A stretch of 64,000 nucleotides of DNA from Nocardia cerradoensis NBRC 101014 (GTDB taxonomy: Bacteria; Actinomycetota; Actinomycetes; Mycobacteriales; Mycobacteriaceae), in the NCBI RefSeq assembly GCF_000308535.1, contig NZ_BAFW01000255.1, positions 31,985 to 95,984 of the forward strand, given 5' to 3'. Of the stretch, positions 23,688 to 31,112 are shown in pieces. The notes under the pieces were generated by a model. It worked only from the letters and a program-made list of their open reading frames with translations, did no database searches and was not told the origin of the DNA. Each line of letters starts with the position of its first letter. Position 1 is the first letter of the stretch. Position numbers and translations under genes: made by a program.

Positions 23688-23881
23688 AGCATTGTCACGA
23701 CCCCGATCGCGACCACCGCGACCAGTGCCCCTATCAGCAGTGACGAGAGCATGGCCCCGGTCAGTACGTAAACCCCGACGGCCGATACCACGAACAACAT
23801 TCCGACGATCAGATGTTCGACCCAATCACCCGGAAGCAGTTTGCGGTACCGAGGTGAGGTATTTCTCAGCCCGCGATCCAT
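23684..23881 (-). CDS. Small two-helix membrane protein
   Basis: A 65-residue protein with a basic N-terminal part (MDRGLRNTSPRYRKLLPGDW) and two hydrophobic helices, roughly residues 24-42 and 45-64, giving a hairpin topology. I do not recognise it. The ribosome binding site is weak (AGAATGAC region). The terminator hairpin overlapping its stop codon supports it being a real gene. It is convergent with the sdh operon. No functional assignment is offered. Confidence 0.55.
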   Translation of the reverse strand: MDRGLRNTSPRYRKLLPGDWVEHLIVGMLFVVSAVGVYVLTGAMLSSLLIGALVAVVAIGVVTML

Positions 23882-24218
23882 GTCATTCTGATTACCCGAT
23901 CACGGCCTGGGTAAACATACGTTCGTTGCGAAACGGGTGTGGTTTCGTGATCTGCGGGCAAATATTTCGGGTCGCCGGCTCGGAGCCGGTGCGCGGCGGC
24001 ATGCCCGACGTGTTCGCAGGTAGCGAGGCTCGAGCGGATGCGAAAAGTCCTGTTCTCCCAAGCTGTTTCGGTGCTGGCGATTCGCTGGGAATCGGACGGG
24101 ATCGGCGATTCCGCCCCGCGCAGCGCCGATCTGATGGATGCTGGGAGTGTGCTCGCAGCGGGGCCCCGGAGTCGGCTCGCCGGGCACAGTCGGGTATCGC
24201 ATGCAGGAACGAGGAGTC
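23882..24218. other. Intergenic region, 337 bp, no gene seen
   Basis: The stretch upstream of the three small coupled ORFs has several short inverted repeats (for example GGCTCGGAGCC around 23977) but no convincing reading frame, promoter or riboswitch class that I can name. It could contain a long leader RNA for the small ORFs. Confidence 0.4.
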
Positions 24219-24359
24219 ATGGCTGTTCATGTCATCGGGTCGTCGTTGATGACCAGCGAACTTTCGTCCGCTTCGACCGGCCGCGCCGCGACCGGACCAC
24301 AGGATCCACCAGCTCCACCGCGCCGCCGGTTCGCGGCGGGGGTGTCCGAATGCAACTGA
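24219..24359 (+). CDS. Candidate small protein, 46 residues
   Basis: A short frame beginning MAVHVIGSSLMTSEL with GAGGAGTC directly before the ATG, the best ribosome binding site in the region. The protein is Ser/Thr-rich, then has a Pro/Arg patch (PPAPPRRRF), and contains one Cys. Its stop overlaps the next small ORF by ten bases, suggesting translational coupling. Function unknown. It could also be a leader peptide. Confidence is limited by length. Confidence 0.45.
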   Translation: MAVHVIGSSLMTSELSSASTGRAATGPQDPPAPPRRRFAAGVSECN

Positions 24360-24553
24360 CGAATCTGCACATGCCGGTCGCCGGGCTGCTGCGCTGCGGC
24401 GCCGATCCGGGCATCATGACCGTCGAACAAGCCCATGCCGCAATGCAACTGCACCTCGACTGCACCGTCGACACGTGCGTGGTCAGGCGGCGGGCGCGGG
24501 CGGTGCTGGTCGAACAGGGCCGCTGTGTCCTCGACGATCGGGCCATCCCGTGA
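24350..24553 (+). CDS. Candidate small protein, 67 residues
   Basis: A 67-residue frame, MQLTNLHMPV at the start, with a helical middle (MTVEQAHAAMQLHLDCTVD) and a basic end (RRRARAVLVEQGRCVLDD). The amino-acid pattern, with an EQAHAAMQLH helix and regularly placed Cys residues, looks like a real protein rather than a shadow frame. It overlaps the preceding small ORF by ten bases and its own stop overlaps a following GTG by the GTGA arrangement. The 104-residue N-terminal extension that the open frame allows has unconvincing composition and was left out. Confidence 0.55.
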   Translation: MQLTNLHMPVAGLLRCGADPGIMTVEQAHAAMQLHLDCTVDTCVVRRRARAVLVEQGRCVLDDRAIP

Positions 24554-24801
24554 CCGCGTTCGCCGGGGGAGGCGCCCGGCATGCCGCCCACCGACACGCA
24601 CGGCACCGGGTCGGCGGGGGATACCGCGCGGCGGCCCGGCTACCGGAGACCCGGCCGCTACCCGTCGGCGGCGCCCACCGCCCGCGCCATGCGCGCCGCC
24701 GTGGACCGGATCTGTACGACCGCATCGTTCTCGCGATTGCCGGTTGGCTGCTGGCGATCCGGATCGCCTTCGTCGGCGAGCATGTGATCGACGAGGTGTA
24801 G
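24550..24801 (+). CDS. Candidate small protein with C-terminal hydrophobic helix, possibly frameshifted
   Basis: An 83-residue frame starting at GTG 24550 inside the stop of the preceding ORF. The N-terminal half is Arg/His/Gly-rich and unconvincing, but the last 33 residues (DLYDRIVLAIAGWLLAIRIAF ... HVIDEV region) look like a genuine amphipathic membrane-associated helix. A second frame beginning at ATG 24581, with GGGGGAGG before it, gives a better N-terminus (MPPTDTHGTGSAG). A single frameshift could join the two, so this may be a disrupted gene or a sequencing error. Confidence 0.3.
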   Translation: MTAFAGGGARHAAHRHARHRVGGGYRAAARLPETRPLPVGGAHRPRHARRRGPDLYDRIVLAIAGWLLAIRIAFVGEHVIDEV

Positions 24802-24962
24802 CGGCGCGCGCCGGACGCTCGGGGATGACGTCCGGCGCCTCCGGGCGCGCCGTCGCCCGGCCCTGAAGAGACGGGGGTTGCGGGTCGCGCCGATCCACCT
24901 ATTCTTCTCGGTAACGGGCGGGGTCCGCGTGTCCAGGTTCCTGCACGACCGAGAGGAACCAC

Positions 24963-25826
24963 ATGGCCCGCAAACAGTACGCGGACGAACGCTGGCCCGA
25001 GGTCGCCGAGGAGGAGTACTGGGCCGACGAGCCGGTCTCCGCGGACGACCGCTGGGAGCCGCCACCGCCGCGACGGGCCGCCAATCCGCGAGTCGCCGAA
25101 CCCTCCGACGAACGCTGGGAAACCACACCGAACCGGCGCCGGCCGGCGGCCGAAGCCGAGGACGATCGCTGGGACAGCGCACCCAATCGTCGCCGCACCG
25201 GTCGGCTGCGGGTCGAGGTGCCGCCGATCGTCAATCCGTACGCGATCGTCGCGCTGGTGGCCGCACTGCTCGGATTGTTCCCGGTGGCAATCGTATTCGG
25301 GCTGATCGCCTTCAGCCATCCGCGCGGGCGGGTGATGGCGATGTCGGCCCTGTTGCTCGGCCTCGCCGAAGTGTTGGTTCTGGCTGCGGCGCTGGTGCTT
25401 TCGGGCGTCACCCTGCCGCACACCACGCTGGGCACGGTTCCCGCCGCGCTCAGCACCGACACCGCCACCTCGAATACCGCGACCTCCCGGACCGTCGCAC
25501 CGACGACGGTGGTGACACCGCCGCCCACCCCACCGGCCACCACCACGGCCGCTCCCGCCGGGCCCGTCTCGGCGGCCAAGGGTGAGGTGTGCACGCAGGC
25601 CCAGGCCGGATTGATCGGGTCCGCGACCGACGGCACCACCCTGCTGTGCCTGCACGGCAGCAGCGGCTATCGCTGGACCGGGCCGTACTCGGTGTCGACG
25701 GCGGTGTACGAGGGCGGCGCGAAATGCGATCCCGGTCTGGACAAGACGGCCCGCACCCCGGACGGGCACGCCCTGGTCTGCGAAGGACAGGGACGCAGCA
25801 GTATCTGGTCGCTGTGGGTGGAATAG
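24963..25826 (+). CDS. Membrane protein with DUF4190-like helices and an acidic repeat N-terminus
   Basis: A 287-residue protein in three parts. Residues 1-80 are charged and contain four spaced copies of a D(E/D)RW motif (ADERWPE, ADDRWEP, SDERWET, EDDRWDS), each followed by Pro/Arg-rich sequence. Residues ~90-145 hold two hydrophobic helices (YAIVALVAALLGLFPVAIVF and MSALLLGLAEVLVLAAALVL) as in DUF4190 proteins. A Thr/Pro linker leads to an extracellular domain with four cysteines and SSGYRWTGPYSV. GACCGAGAGGAACC lies before the ATG. The function is unknown; a cell-envelope role is likely from topology. A 15-bp direct repeat spans its stop codon. Confidence 0.75.
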   Translation: MARKQYADERWPEVAEEEYWADEPVSADDRWEPPPPRRAANPRVAEPSDERWETTPNRRRPAAEAEDDRWDSAPNRRRTGRLRVEVPPIVNPYAIVALVAALLGLFPVAIVFGLIAFSHPRGRVMAMSALLLGLAEVLVLAAALVLSGVTLPHTTLGTVPAALSTDTATSNTATSRTVAPTTVVTPPPTPPATTTAAPAGPVSAAKGEVCTQAQAGLIGSATDGTTLLCLHGSSGYRWTGPYSVSTAVYEGGAKCDPGLDKTARTPDGHALVCEGQGRSSIWSLWVE

Positions 25827-25857
25827 CGGCTGCCGCCGCCGGGGGTGGAATAGCGGC
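25816..25857 (+). repeat. 15-bp direct repeat spanning a stop codon
   Basis: GGGTGGAATAGCGGC occurs at 25816-25830 and again at 25843-25857, with a period of 27 bp. The first copy contains the last codons and TAG stop of the membrane protein gene, so the second recreates the gene end in non-coding DNA. Similar stop-codon duplications occur at the dinB and lon genes. Confidence 0.9.
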
Positions 25858-25908
25858 GCGTACCGTTCTCTCACAGCGAATGTTCCGAGAGGTACAGGAG
25901 GACCGCCA

Positions 25909-26661
25909 ATGGCTGAACGCGTTGCCGTCGTCACCGGCGCGGCACGAGGCATCGGAGCCGCGATCGCGACCCGGCTGGCTCAGGACGGACTGAAGGTCGG
26001 CGTACTCGACCTGGACGCGGCGCACTGCGCCGACACGGTCCAGGCGATCACCGACGCCGGTGGCCGGGCCGTCGCACTGGGCGCCGACGTCTCGAACGAG
26101 GATTCGGTCGCTGCCGCGGTGACGAAGCTGGCCGACGAGCTCGGACCGCCGACCGTCCTGGTCAACAACGCCGGCATCCTGCGTGACAATCTGCTGTTCA
26201 AGATGAGCGTCGACGACTGGGACGCGGTGATGAACGTGCACCTGCGCGGCGCGTTCCTCATGAGCCGCGCGGTGCAGAAGTACATGGTCGACGCCAAGTG
26301 GGGTCGCATCGTGAACATGTCGAGCAGTTCGGCGCAGGGCAACCGTGGCCAGGTCAACTACTCGGCGGCCAAGGCCGGGCTGCAGGGCTTCACCAAGACC
26401 CTCGCGCTGGAACTCGGCAAATTCGGTGTCACGGCCAATGCCATCGCGCCCGGCTTCATCGTCACCGATATGACCGCCGCGACCGCCGAGCGGGTCGGCG
26501 TGCCGTTCGAGGACTTCCAGAAGGCGGCCGCCGCCCAGATCCCGGTGCAGCGGGTGGGCCGGCCCGAGGATATCGCGCACACCGCGTCGTTCCTGGTGAG
26601 CGAGGGCGCCGGCTTCGTCTCCGGGCAGGTCGTCTACGTCGCCGGCGGTCCGCTGGACTGA
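25909..26661 (+). CDS. SDR-family oxidoreductase, FabG-like
   Basis: A 250-residue classical short-chain dehydrogenase. The cofactor motif TGAARGIG is near the N-terminus with LDLD at the end of beta-2; NNAG is present in VLVNNAGILRDN, and the catalytic Ser-Tyr-Lys set is in NMSSSSAQGN ... YSAAK with Tyr151 and Lys155. The region PGFIVTDMT matches beta-ketoacyl reductases. It would reduce or oxidise a 3-oxoacyl or similar carbonyl with NAD(P)(H). CAGGAGG precedes the ATG. It lies 44 bp before the ABC importer genes in the same direction, but a likely separate start of transcription for the importer makes a shared operon uncertain. Confidence 0.9.
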   Translation: MAERVAVVTGAARGIGAAIATRLAQDGLKVGVLDLDAAHCADTVQAITDAGGRAVALGADVSNEDSVAAAVTKLADELGPPTVLVNNAGILRDNLLFKMSVDDWDAVMNVHLRGAFLMSRAVQKYMVDAKWGRIVNMSSSSAQGNRGQVNYSAAKAGLQGFTKTLALELGKFGVTANAIAPGFIVTDMTAATAERVGVPFEDFQKAAAAQIPVQRVGRPEDIAHTASFLVSEGAGFVSGQVVYVAGGPLD

Positions 26662-26705
26662 GTGAGCCCGTCGCCGGCACCGGGCGCCCGGTAGCGTCAC
26701 CTGCT

Positions 26706-27572
26706 GTGAACCGACGAGCGGTTCGTCGTGCCGTGACGAGTTGGGTGCTGCTGGCGCCGAGCCTGTTCGGGATCGGGGTCTTCCTGATCCTGCCGATCGT
26801 GCTGGTCGGCTGGCTCAGCCTGCACAGCTGGAATCTGCTCGGGCCCATGGAATTCGTGGGCCTGCGCAATTGGCGCTCGGTGCTGTCCGATGGCGCGTTC
26901 GGCCACTCGCTGCTGGTGACGGGTGCGCTCACCCTGCTCGTGGTGCCGCTGCAGACCGTCCTCGGCTTCGCGGTGGCCGCGCTGCTCGTGCGTCGGCGTG
27001 CCGGTGGTGCGTTCCGGGTGCTGTTCGCACTGCCCTGGATGTGCGCGCCGGTGGCGGTCGGCGTGATCTGGCGCTGGCTGTTCGCCCCCACCGACGGTGC
27101 GCTCAACGCACTACTGGGCCGGCGGATCGAATGGCTGGCCGATCCGGCGCTGGCCCTGCCTTCGGTTGCGGCGGTGAGCATCTGGTCGAACGTCGGCTAT
27201 GTGGCCCTGTTCTTCGTCGCGGGTCTGCGGGCGATACCGCCGGAGATCCACGAGGCGGGGGCGCTGGACGGGGCCACCGGCTGGCGGCGGATTCGCTGGC
27301 TGACACTGCCGCTGCTGCGGCCCACCCTGTTCTTCGTGCTGGTCACCGGGACCATCACCGCGTTCCAGACCTTCGACACCGTCTACGCGCTGACCAAGGG
27401 CGGTCCGGGCGAACGCACGAATATGGTGGCGATGCAGATCTTCTCGGAAGCGTTCGACGCGGCGCGGCCCGGGCGGGCGGCGGTCATGGCGATCGTGGTG
27501 TGCGTGATCATGCTGTCGATCACCGTGCTCCAGCACCGCTACTTCCGCACCAGGACCAGCTATGAATTCTGA
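26706..27572 (+). CDS. Sugar-type ABC transporter permease (MalF/UgpA-like)
   Basis: A 288-residue inner-membrane permease with six predicted helices. The EAA loop that docks the ATPase reads EAGALDGATGWRRIRWLTLP at about residues 179-198. GTG 26706 is the likely start; it has no Shine-Dalgarno, but TAGCGT at 26692-26697 lies eight bases upstream, as expected for a leaderless transcript. It overlaps the second permease gene by 11 bases. Together with the next two genes it forms a carbohydrate-uptake system of the CUT1 kind, without an ATP-binding subunit nearby. The substrate is not evident. Confidence 0.9.
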   Translation: MNRRAVRRAVTSWVLLAPSLFGIGVFLILPIVLVGWLSLHSWNLLGPMEFVGLRNWRSVLSDGAFGHSLLVTGALTLLVVPLQTVLGFAVAALLVRRRAGGAFRVLFALPWMCAPVAVGVIWRWLFAPTDGALNALLGRRIEWLADPALALPSVAAVSIWSNVGYVALFFVAGLRAIPPEIHEAGALDGATGWRRIRWLTLPLLRPTLFFVLVTGTITAFQTFDTVYALTKGGPGERTNMVAMQIFSEAFDAARPGRAAVMAIVVCVIMLSITVLQHRYFRTRTSYEF

Positions 27573-28401
27573 TGTCCGGCATCGGCGTTCAGCGGCGGCG
27601 CGGTCGGTTGCCGCCTACCTGCTGCTGCTCGCGGGCGCGGTGTGCACGGTGGCGCCGCTCGTGCTGGGCGCGTTCACGGCCGTGAAGACGCCGGGGCAGT
27701 TCGCCACGGAATCTCCGCTCGCACTGCCGGATCCGACGACCTGGGACAACTTCCGCGCCGTGTTCGACCAGGGGTTCGGCCGTGCGGTGCTGGTGACGGC
27801 GTTGATGACCGCGTTCATCACCGCCGGGCAGCTGATCACCTCCATCGCCGCCGCATACGCGTTCGCCTGCACCGAGTTTCGCGGCCGCGATCTGCTGTTC
27901 TGGATCTATCTGGCCACCATGATGGTGCCGCCGATCGTCACGCTGATTCCGCTGTATCTGATGTTCGCGCACCTGGGGTGGCTGAACACCTTCTGGGCGC
28001 TGGTGCTGCCGTTCGTCTTCGGCTCGCCGTACGCGATCTTCCTGCTGCGCCAATACTTCCGGGGCATACCGCGCGAGTTGATCGGGGCGGCGCGGTTGGA
28101 CGGCGCGAACACCCTCGATGTGATCGTGCACGTCGTGGTCCCGATGAGCCGTCCCGTTCTGGCGACACTCGCGGTGATCACCGTGGTGACCCAGTGGAAC
28201 GGCTTCCTGTGGCCGCTGGTCGCCGGCTCGGGCCGCTGGCAGGTGCTCACGGTAGCGACCGCGGATCTGCAGACCCGCTACAACGAGCAGTGGACGCTGG
28301 TGATGGCGGCGACGACGCTGGCGATCGTGCCGCTGCTGGTGCTGTTCGTGGTGTTCCAGCGGCAGGTGCTGCGTTCCGTCGCATGGACGGGCCTGAAATG
28401 A
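27562..28401 (+). CDS. Sugar-type ABC transporter permease (MalG-like)
   Basis: A 279-residue second permease with six predicted helices and the EAA-type loop GAARLDGANTLDVIVHVVVP about 90 residues from the end. It pairs with the preceding permease to form the translocation channel. It begins inside the upstream gene and its stop overlaps the binding-protein start in ATGA, so the three genes are translationally linked. FFRGIPRELIG before the EAA loop is typical of MalG relatives. Confidence 0.9.
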   Translation: MNSDVRHRRSAAARSVAAYLLLLAGAVCTVAPLVLGAFTAVKTPGQFATESPLALPDPTTWDNFRAVFDQGFGRAVLVTALMTAFITAGQLITSIAAAYAFACTEFRGRDLLFWIYLATMMVPPIVTLIPLYLMFAHLGWLNTFWALVLPFVFGSPYAIFLLRQYFRGIPRELIGAARLDGANTLDVIVHVVVPMSRPVLATLAVITVVTQWNGFLWPLVAGSGRWQVLTVATADLQTRYNEQWTLVMAATTLAIVPLLVLFVVFQRQVLRSVAWTGLK

Positions 28402-29678
28402 GAGCCGTGAAGACCTCGACGCTGAACGTGCTCGCCGTCGCGCTCGGCATGGTCCTGCTGGTGACCGCGGCGCTGTGGCTGGGTCACGACGGTGCGGGCG
28501 GGACGGGTCGCACGGTGATCCGGCTGCGGATCTGGGATGCGAGTTTCGTACCGGCCTATCGCGCCGCACTCGACGAATTCCAGCGAGCCGAACCGGATGT
28601 CGAGGTCCGGATCACGGTGGTGCCGTGGGCGTCCTATCAGCAGAAATTGCGGCTCGACGTGGCGGGCGGCACGGTGGACGACCTGTTCTGGACGAATCTG
28701 TACACCGATTACGCCGATGCCGGGCGGCTGGCCGATATCGGCGCGATGCTGGGCCCCGACGCGGTGCGGCAGTGGGATCCGGGCGCGGTGGAGCAGTACA
28801 CGCGCCACGGAAAGCTCTGGGCGGTACCGCAATTCGTGGACGGTGGTACGGCGGTCTATTACAACCGCGACGTGCTGACCGCGGCCGGAATCGACCCCGC
28901 GGAGCTCGCACGCGCGACCTGGAATCCGCACGGACCGGATTCCTTCGAGCCGTTGTTGCGCCGGATCACCGCTGCCGTGCCGTGGGCTTACAACGCGGCC
29001 AACGATTTCCAGTCGCTGTCGCTGCCGTATCTGGGATCGGCGGGTGGGCGATTCCAGGACGGGGATCGGTACGTCTTCGACAGTCCACAGGGTGTGGATG
29101 CCTTCGGATATCTTGTGGGCCTGGTTCGGGCGGGGCTCACCCCACCGGCGGCCGATACCCGCAGCGGCAGTGACTTCGCGAAGAACGCCTTCCTACAGGG
29201 CAAACTGGCGCTGTTCCAATCCGGGAGTTTCACTCTGGCGCAGATCGCACAGCAGGCGCGCTTCGGCTGGGGGATCGCGATGATTCCGGCCGGGCCCGCG
29301 GGGCGGGTGAGCACCGACAATGCGATCGGCATCGCCGCCGATGCCCACACCGCCCATCCCGACGCGGTGCGGCGCGTGCTGACCTGGCTCGGCAGCGCAG
29401 CCGGCAACCGCTATCTGGCGGCCGGTGGGCAGACCATTCCGGCGGTGACGGCCGATCAGCATCTGTACCGGGACTATTGGGCGGCACGAGGGATCGACGT
29501 GTCACCGTTCTTCGATGTGCTGAACGGGCCGCGCATCGCGTCGGGTGGCGGGCCGGGATTCGCGGCCGCACTGCAGGCGATCGACCCGATCTTCGACGAG
29601 ATGTTCCTCGGCCGCATCCCGGTGCCCGAGGCCTTGCATCGCGCCCGGACCGCCGCCCAGGCCACGGCGCAGCCCTGA
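28398..29678 (+). CDS. Extracellular solute-binding protein of the ABC importer
   Basis: A 426-residue family-1 solute-binding protein. An N-terminal hydrophobic segment (VLAVALGMVLLVTAALWLG) directs export, but no lipobox cysteine is present, unlike most Gram-positive binding proteins; it may remain anchored by this helix or be released. Binding-protein hallmarks include RIWDASFVPAYRAALDEFQ, the DLFWTNLYTDYADAGRLADI hinge region, GKLWAVPQFVDGGTAVYYN, and the C-terminal FDEMFLGRIPVPEALH. Start ATG 28398 overlaps the permease stop. The gene ends six bases from the convergent glycosylase gene. The ligand is probably a sugar or sugar-like compound. Confidence 0.88.
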   Translation: MRAVKTSTLNVLAVALGMVLLVTAALWLGHDGAGGTGRTVIRLRIWDASFVPAYRAALDEFQRAEPDVEVRITVVPWASYQQKLRLDVAGGTVDDLFWTNLYTDYADAGRLADIGAMLGPDAVRQWDPGAVEQYTRHGKLWAVPQFVDGGTAVYYNRDVLTAAGIDPAELARATWNPHGPDSFEPLLRRITAAVPWAYNAANDFQSLSLPYLGSAGGRFQDGDRYVFDSPQGVDAFGYLVGLVRAGLTPPAADTRSGSDFAKNAFLQGKLALFQSGSFTLAQIAQQARFGWGIAMIPAGPAGRVSTDNAIGIAADAHTAHPDAVRRVLTWLGSAAGNRYLAAGGQTIPAVTADQHLYRDYWAARGIDVSPFFDVLNGPRIASGGGPGFAAALQAIDPIFDEMFLGRIPVPEALHRARTAAQATAQP

Positions 29679-29684
29679 TTCAGC

Positions 29685-30686
29685 TCAGATCCGGCTGTGG
29701 TCGACCAGTGGGGTGCGCGGGCCGAACGCCGGCTTGCGCGCCTGACCGGATATCTCGAGCAGCCGGATCGCCCGATAGCGATGCGGGCGTAGCGGTTCGA
29801 GATACTCGACCATGCCCTCGTCGTCGAGCGGGCGGCCCAGCAGGCTCCAGCCGACGATCGCGGCCAGATGGAAATCACCGACCGACAGCGCGTCGGCGTC
29901 ACCGAGGGCCCGCTGCGCGATCTCCGCGGCCGTCCACACCCCGATCCCCGGCACCGCGCGCAGCCGCTCGGCGGCCTGCTCCGGCGCCATCGTCGCGGCG
30001 GCCTCCAGCTTCTCCGCCATCCGCGCGGCGGTGACGATCGTGCGCGAACGCTGCGGATCGACATTGGCGCGGTGATAGACCCAGGACGGGATATAGCGCC
30101 AGGTCTGCGCCGACGGCGGCACCCGCATCGGCGCGGGCGTCGGCCCCGGCGCCGGTTCGCCGTACTGCCACACCAGCTTTCGATACGACCCGCGAGCGGT
30201 GATGGTGTGCACCCGCTGCTCGAGCACGGCCGGCACCAAGGCTTCGAAGACCAATCCGGTGCGGAGCATGTGCAGGCCGGGATGACGCCGGTGCGCCTCG
30301 GCGATGCGGGGATGTTCGGGCGCGAAGTCGTCGAGTTCCTCGTCGACACAGAGCATCCGGGGCAGCTGGTCGAGGAATTCCGCCGCACCCGGGCCCCAGG
30401 CCCGCGCCGCGACCACGTCGGTGCCGGCCTGGACGAGGCGGTAGGTCACCGGCCCGCTCGGCATGCGCGACGCTCGCCAGTGGGCGCCGTCGGGCGTGAC
30501 GCGATGGCACGGATCGCCCTGCCCCCGGCGCAGCGGGGCGAGGGTGGCCGCGAGGGCTATCGGCCGGGAGGTGGTGAGGGTACGGGAGTGGCCGCGTTCG
30601 GTGCCGCCGTGATTCGCCGGGGAGGCGTTCGTGTGCGGGGAGCGGTGCCGGGGTGGGGTCAGCCCGGATCGGGGGTCCTCGATCAT
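29685..30686 (-). CDS. AlkA-like DNA-3-methyladenine glycosylase (HhH-GPD)
   Basis: A 333-residue base-excision repair enzyme. The helix-hairpin-helix reads RLRAVPGIGVWTAAEIA, followed by the catalytic aspartate in LSVGDFHLAAIVG, as in AlkA. The middle region (LVFEALVPAVLEQRV) matches the glycosylase fold. It would remove alkylated purines from DNA. The first ~100 residues are Arg/Pro-rich and probably disordered; the chosen ATG at 30686 gives MIEDPRSGL, and an internal start nearer MPSGPVTYRL is possible. There is no neighbouring alkylation-repair gene in view. Confidence 0.82.
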   Translation of the reverse strand: MIEDPRSGLTPPRHRSPHTNASPANHGGTERGHSRTLTTSRPIALAATLAPLRRGQGDPCHRVTPDGAHWRASRMPSGPVTYRLVQAGTDVVAARAWGPGAAEFLDQLPRMLCVDEELDDFAPEHPRIAEAHRRHPGLHMLRTGLVFEALVPAVLEQRVHTITARGSYRKLVWQYGEPAPGPTPAPMRVPPSAQTWRYIPSWVYHRANVDPQRSRTIVTAARMAEKLEAAATMAPEQAAERLRAVPGIGVWTAAEIAQRALGDADALSVGDFHLAAIVGWSLLGRPLDDEGMVEYLEPLRPHRYRAIRLLEISGQARKPAFGPRTPLVDHSRI

Positions 30687-30878
30687 CGGCCTGCCGCGTC
30701 CTCGCACCGACCCATTGTGCGCCGCGTGCGGGGGCCGCCGAGCGGGGACCCGCCGGAGAAAGCCCGGTGGCGCGGCGCGGAACGATATCTCGAGGAAACT
30801 CTCAGGTGAGAAGATGGCGGAGGTCACGGGTTCGCGCCACCATGTAACGATACGATCACGCACGCCGATTTCGCTGGG

Positions 30879-30902
30879 GAATGATGTCGACAGCAATCAT
30901 TC
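30879..30902 (+). promoter_or_regulatory. Inverted repeat upstream of the 34-residue ORF
   Basis: GAATGAT and ATCATTC (7-bp arms, 10-nt spacer) end 24 bases before the small ORF start. It may be an operator or a leader hairpin. Confidence 0.35.
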
Positions 30903-30926
30903 GGCAATGTCACAACGGAGGTGTCC

Positions 30927-31031
30927 ATGCTTACCAACATCCTGAATTGGCTGCTCAGCGCGTGGGGCGGAGTATCCGCCGGTAGCTCGGGCTACCAAAT
31001 TCCTCCGGGCACCCTGCCGTTCGGCAGCTGA
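30927..31031 (+). CDS. Candidate 34-residue peptide
   Basis: A very short frame, starting MLTNILNWLLSAWGG, with CGGAGG six bases before the ATG and a hairpin 15 bases after its stop, so it has the layout of a complete gene. The first half is a hydrophobic amphipathic helix with two Trp; the second half (SAGSSGYQIPPGTLPFGS, slightly overlapping) is Gly/Ser/Pro-rich with no charge. It could be a membrane-active or channel-forming peptide of the kind known in mycolic-acid bacteria, or a toxin or leader; this is speculation. I do not recognise a family. Confidence 0.5.
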   Translation: MLTNILNWLLSAWGGVSAGSSGYQIPPGTLPFGS

Positions 31032-31045
31032 TCCGTCACCGCCCG

Positions 31046-31073
31046 CGCCCGCCGCGCGTCGATGCGGCGGGCG
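31046..31073. terminator. Hairpin between small ORF and convergent dehydrogenase gene
   Basis: A perfect 10-bp stem (CGCCCGCCGC) with an 8-nt loop in the 81-bp gap between converging genes. It lacks a T tract and probably acts in both directions. Confidence 0.6.
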
Positions 31074-31112
31074 TGCGCGGTTCCGCATCGCCGCGACCTC
31101 CGGACATCTGAA

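Noticed and set aside
24038..24349. N-terminal extension of the 67-residue small ORF
   Set aside because: The extra 104 residues have random Arg/Ser composition and no RBS; the internal ATG at 24350 overlaps the preceding ORF properly.
25000..25180. Four D(E/D)RW motifs considered as a DNA tandem repeat
   Set aside because: The copies are similar only at the protein motif level with irregular spacing; there is no nucleotide-level tandem array.
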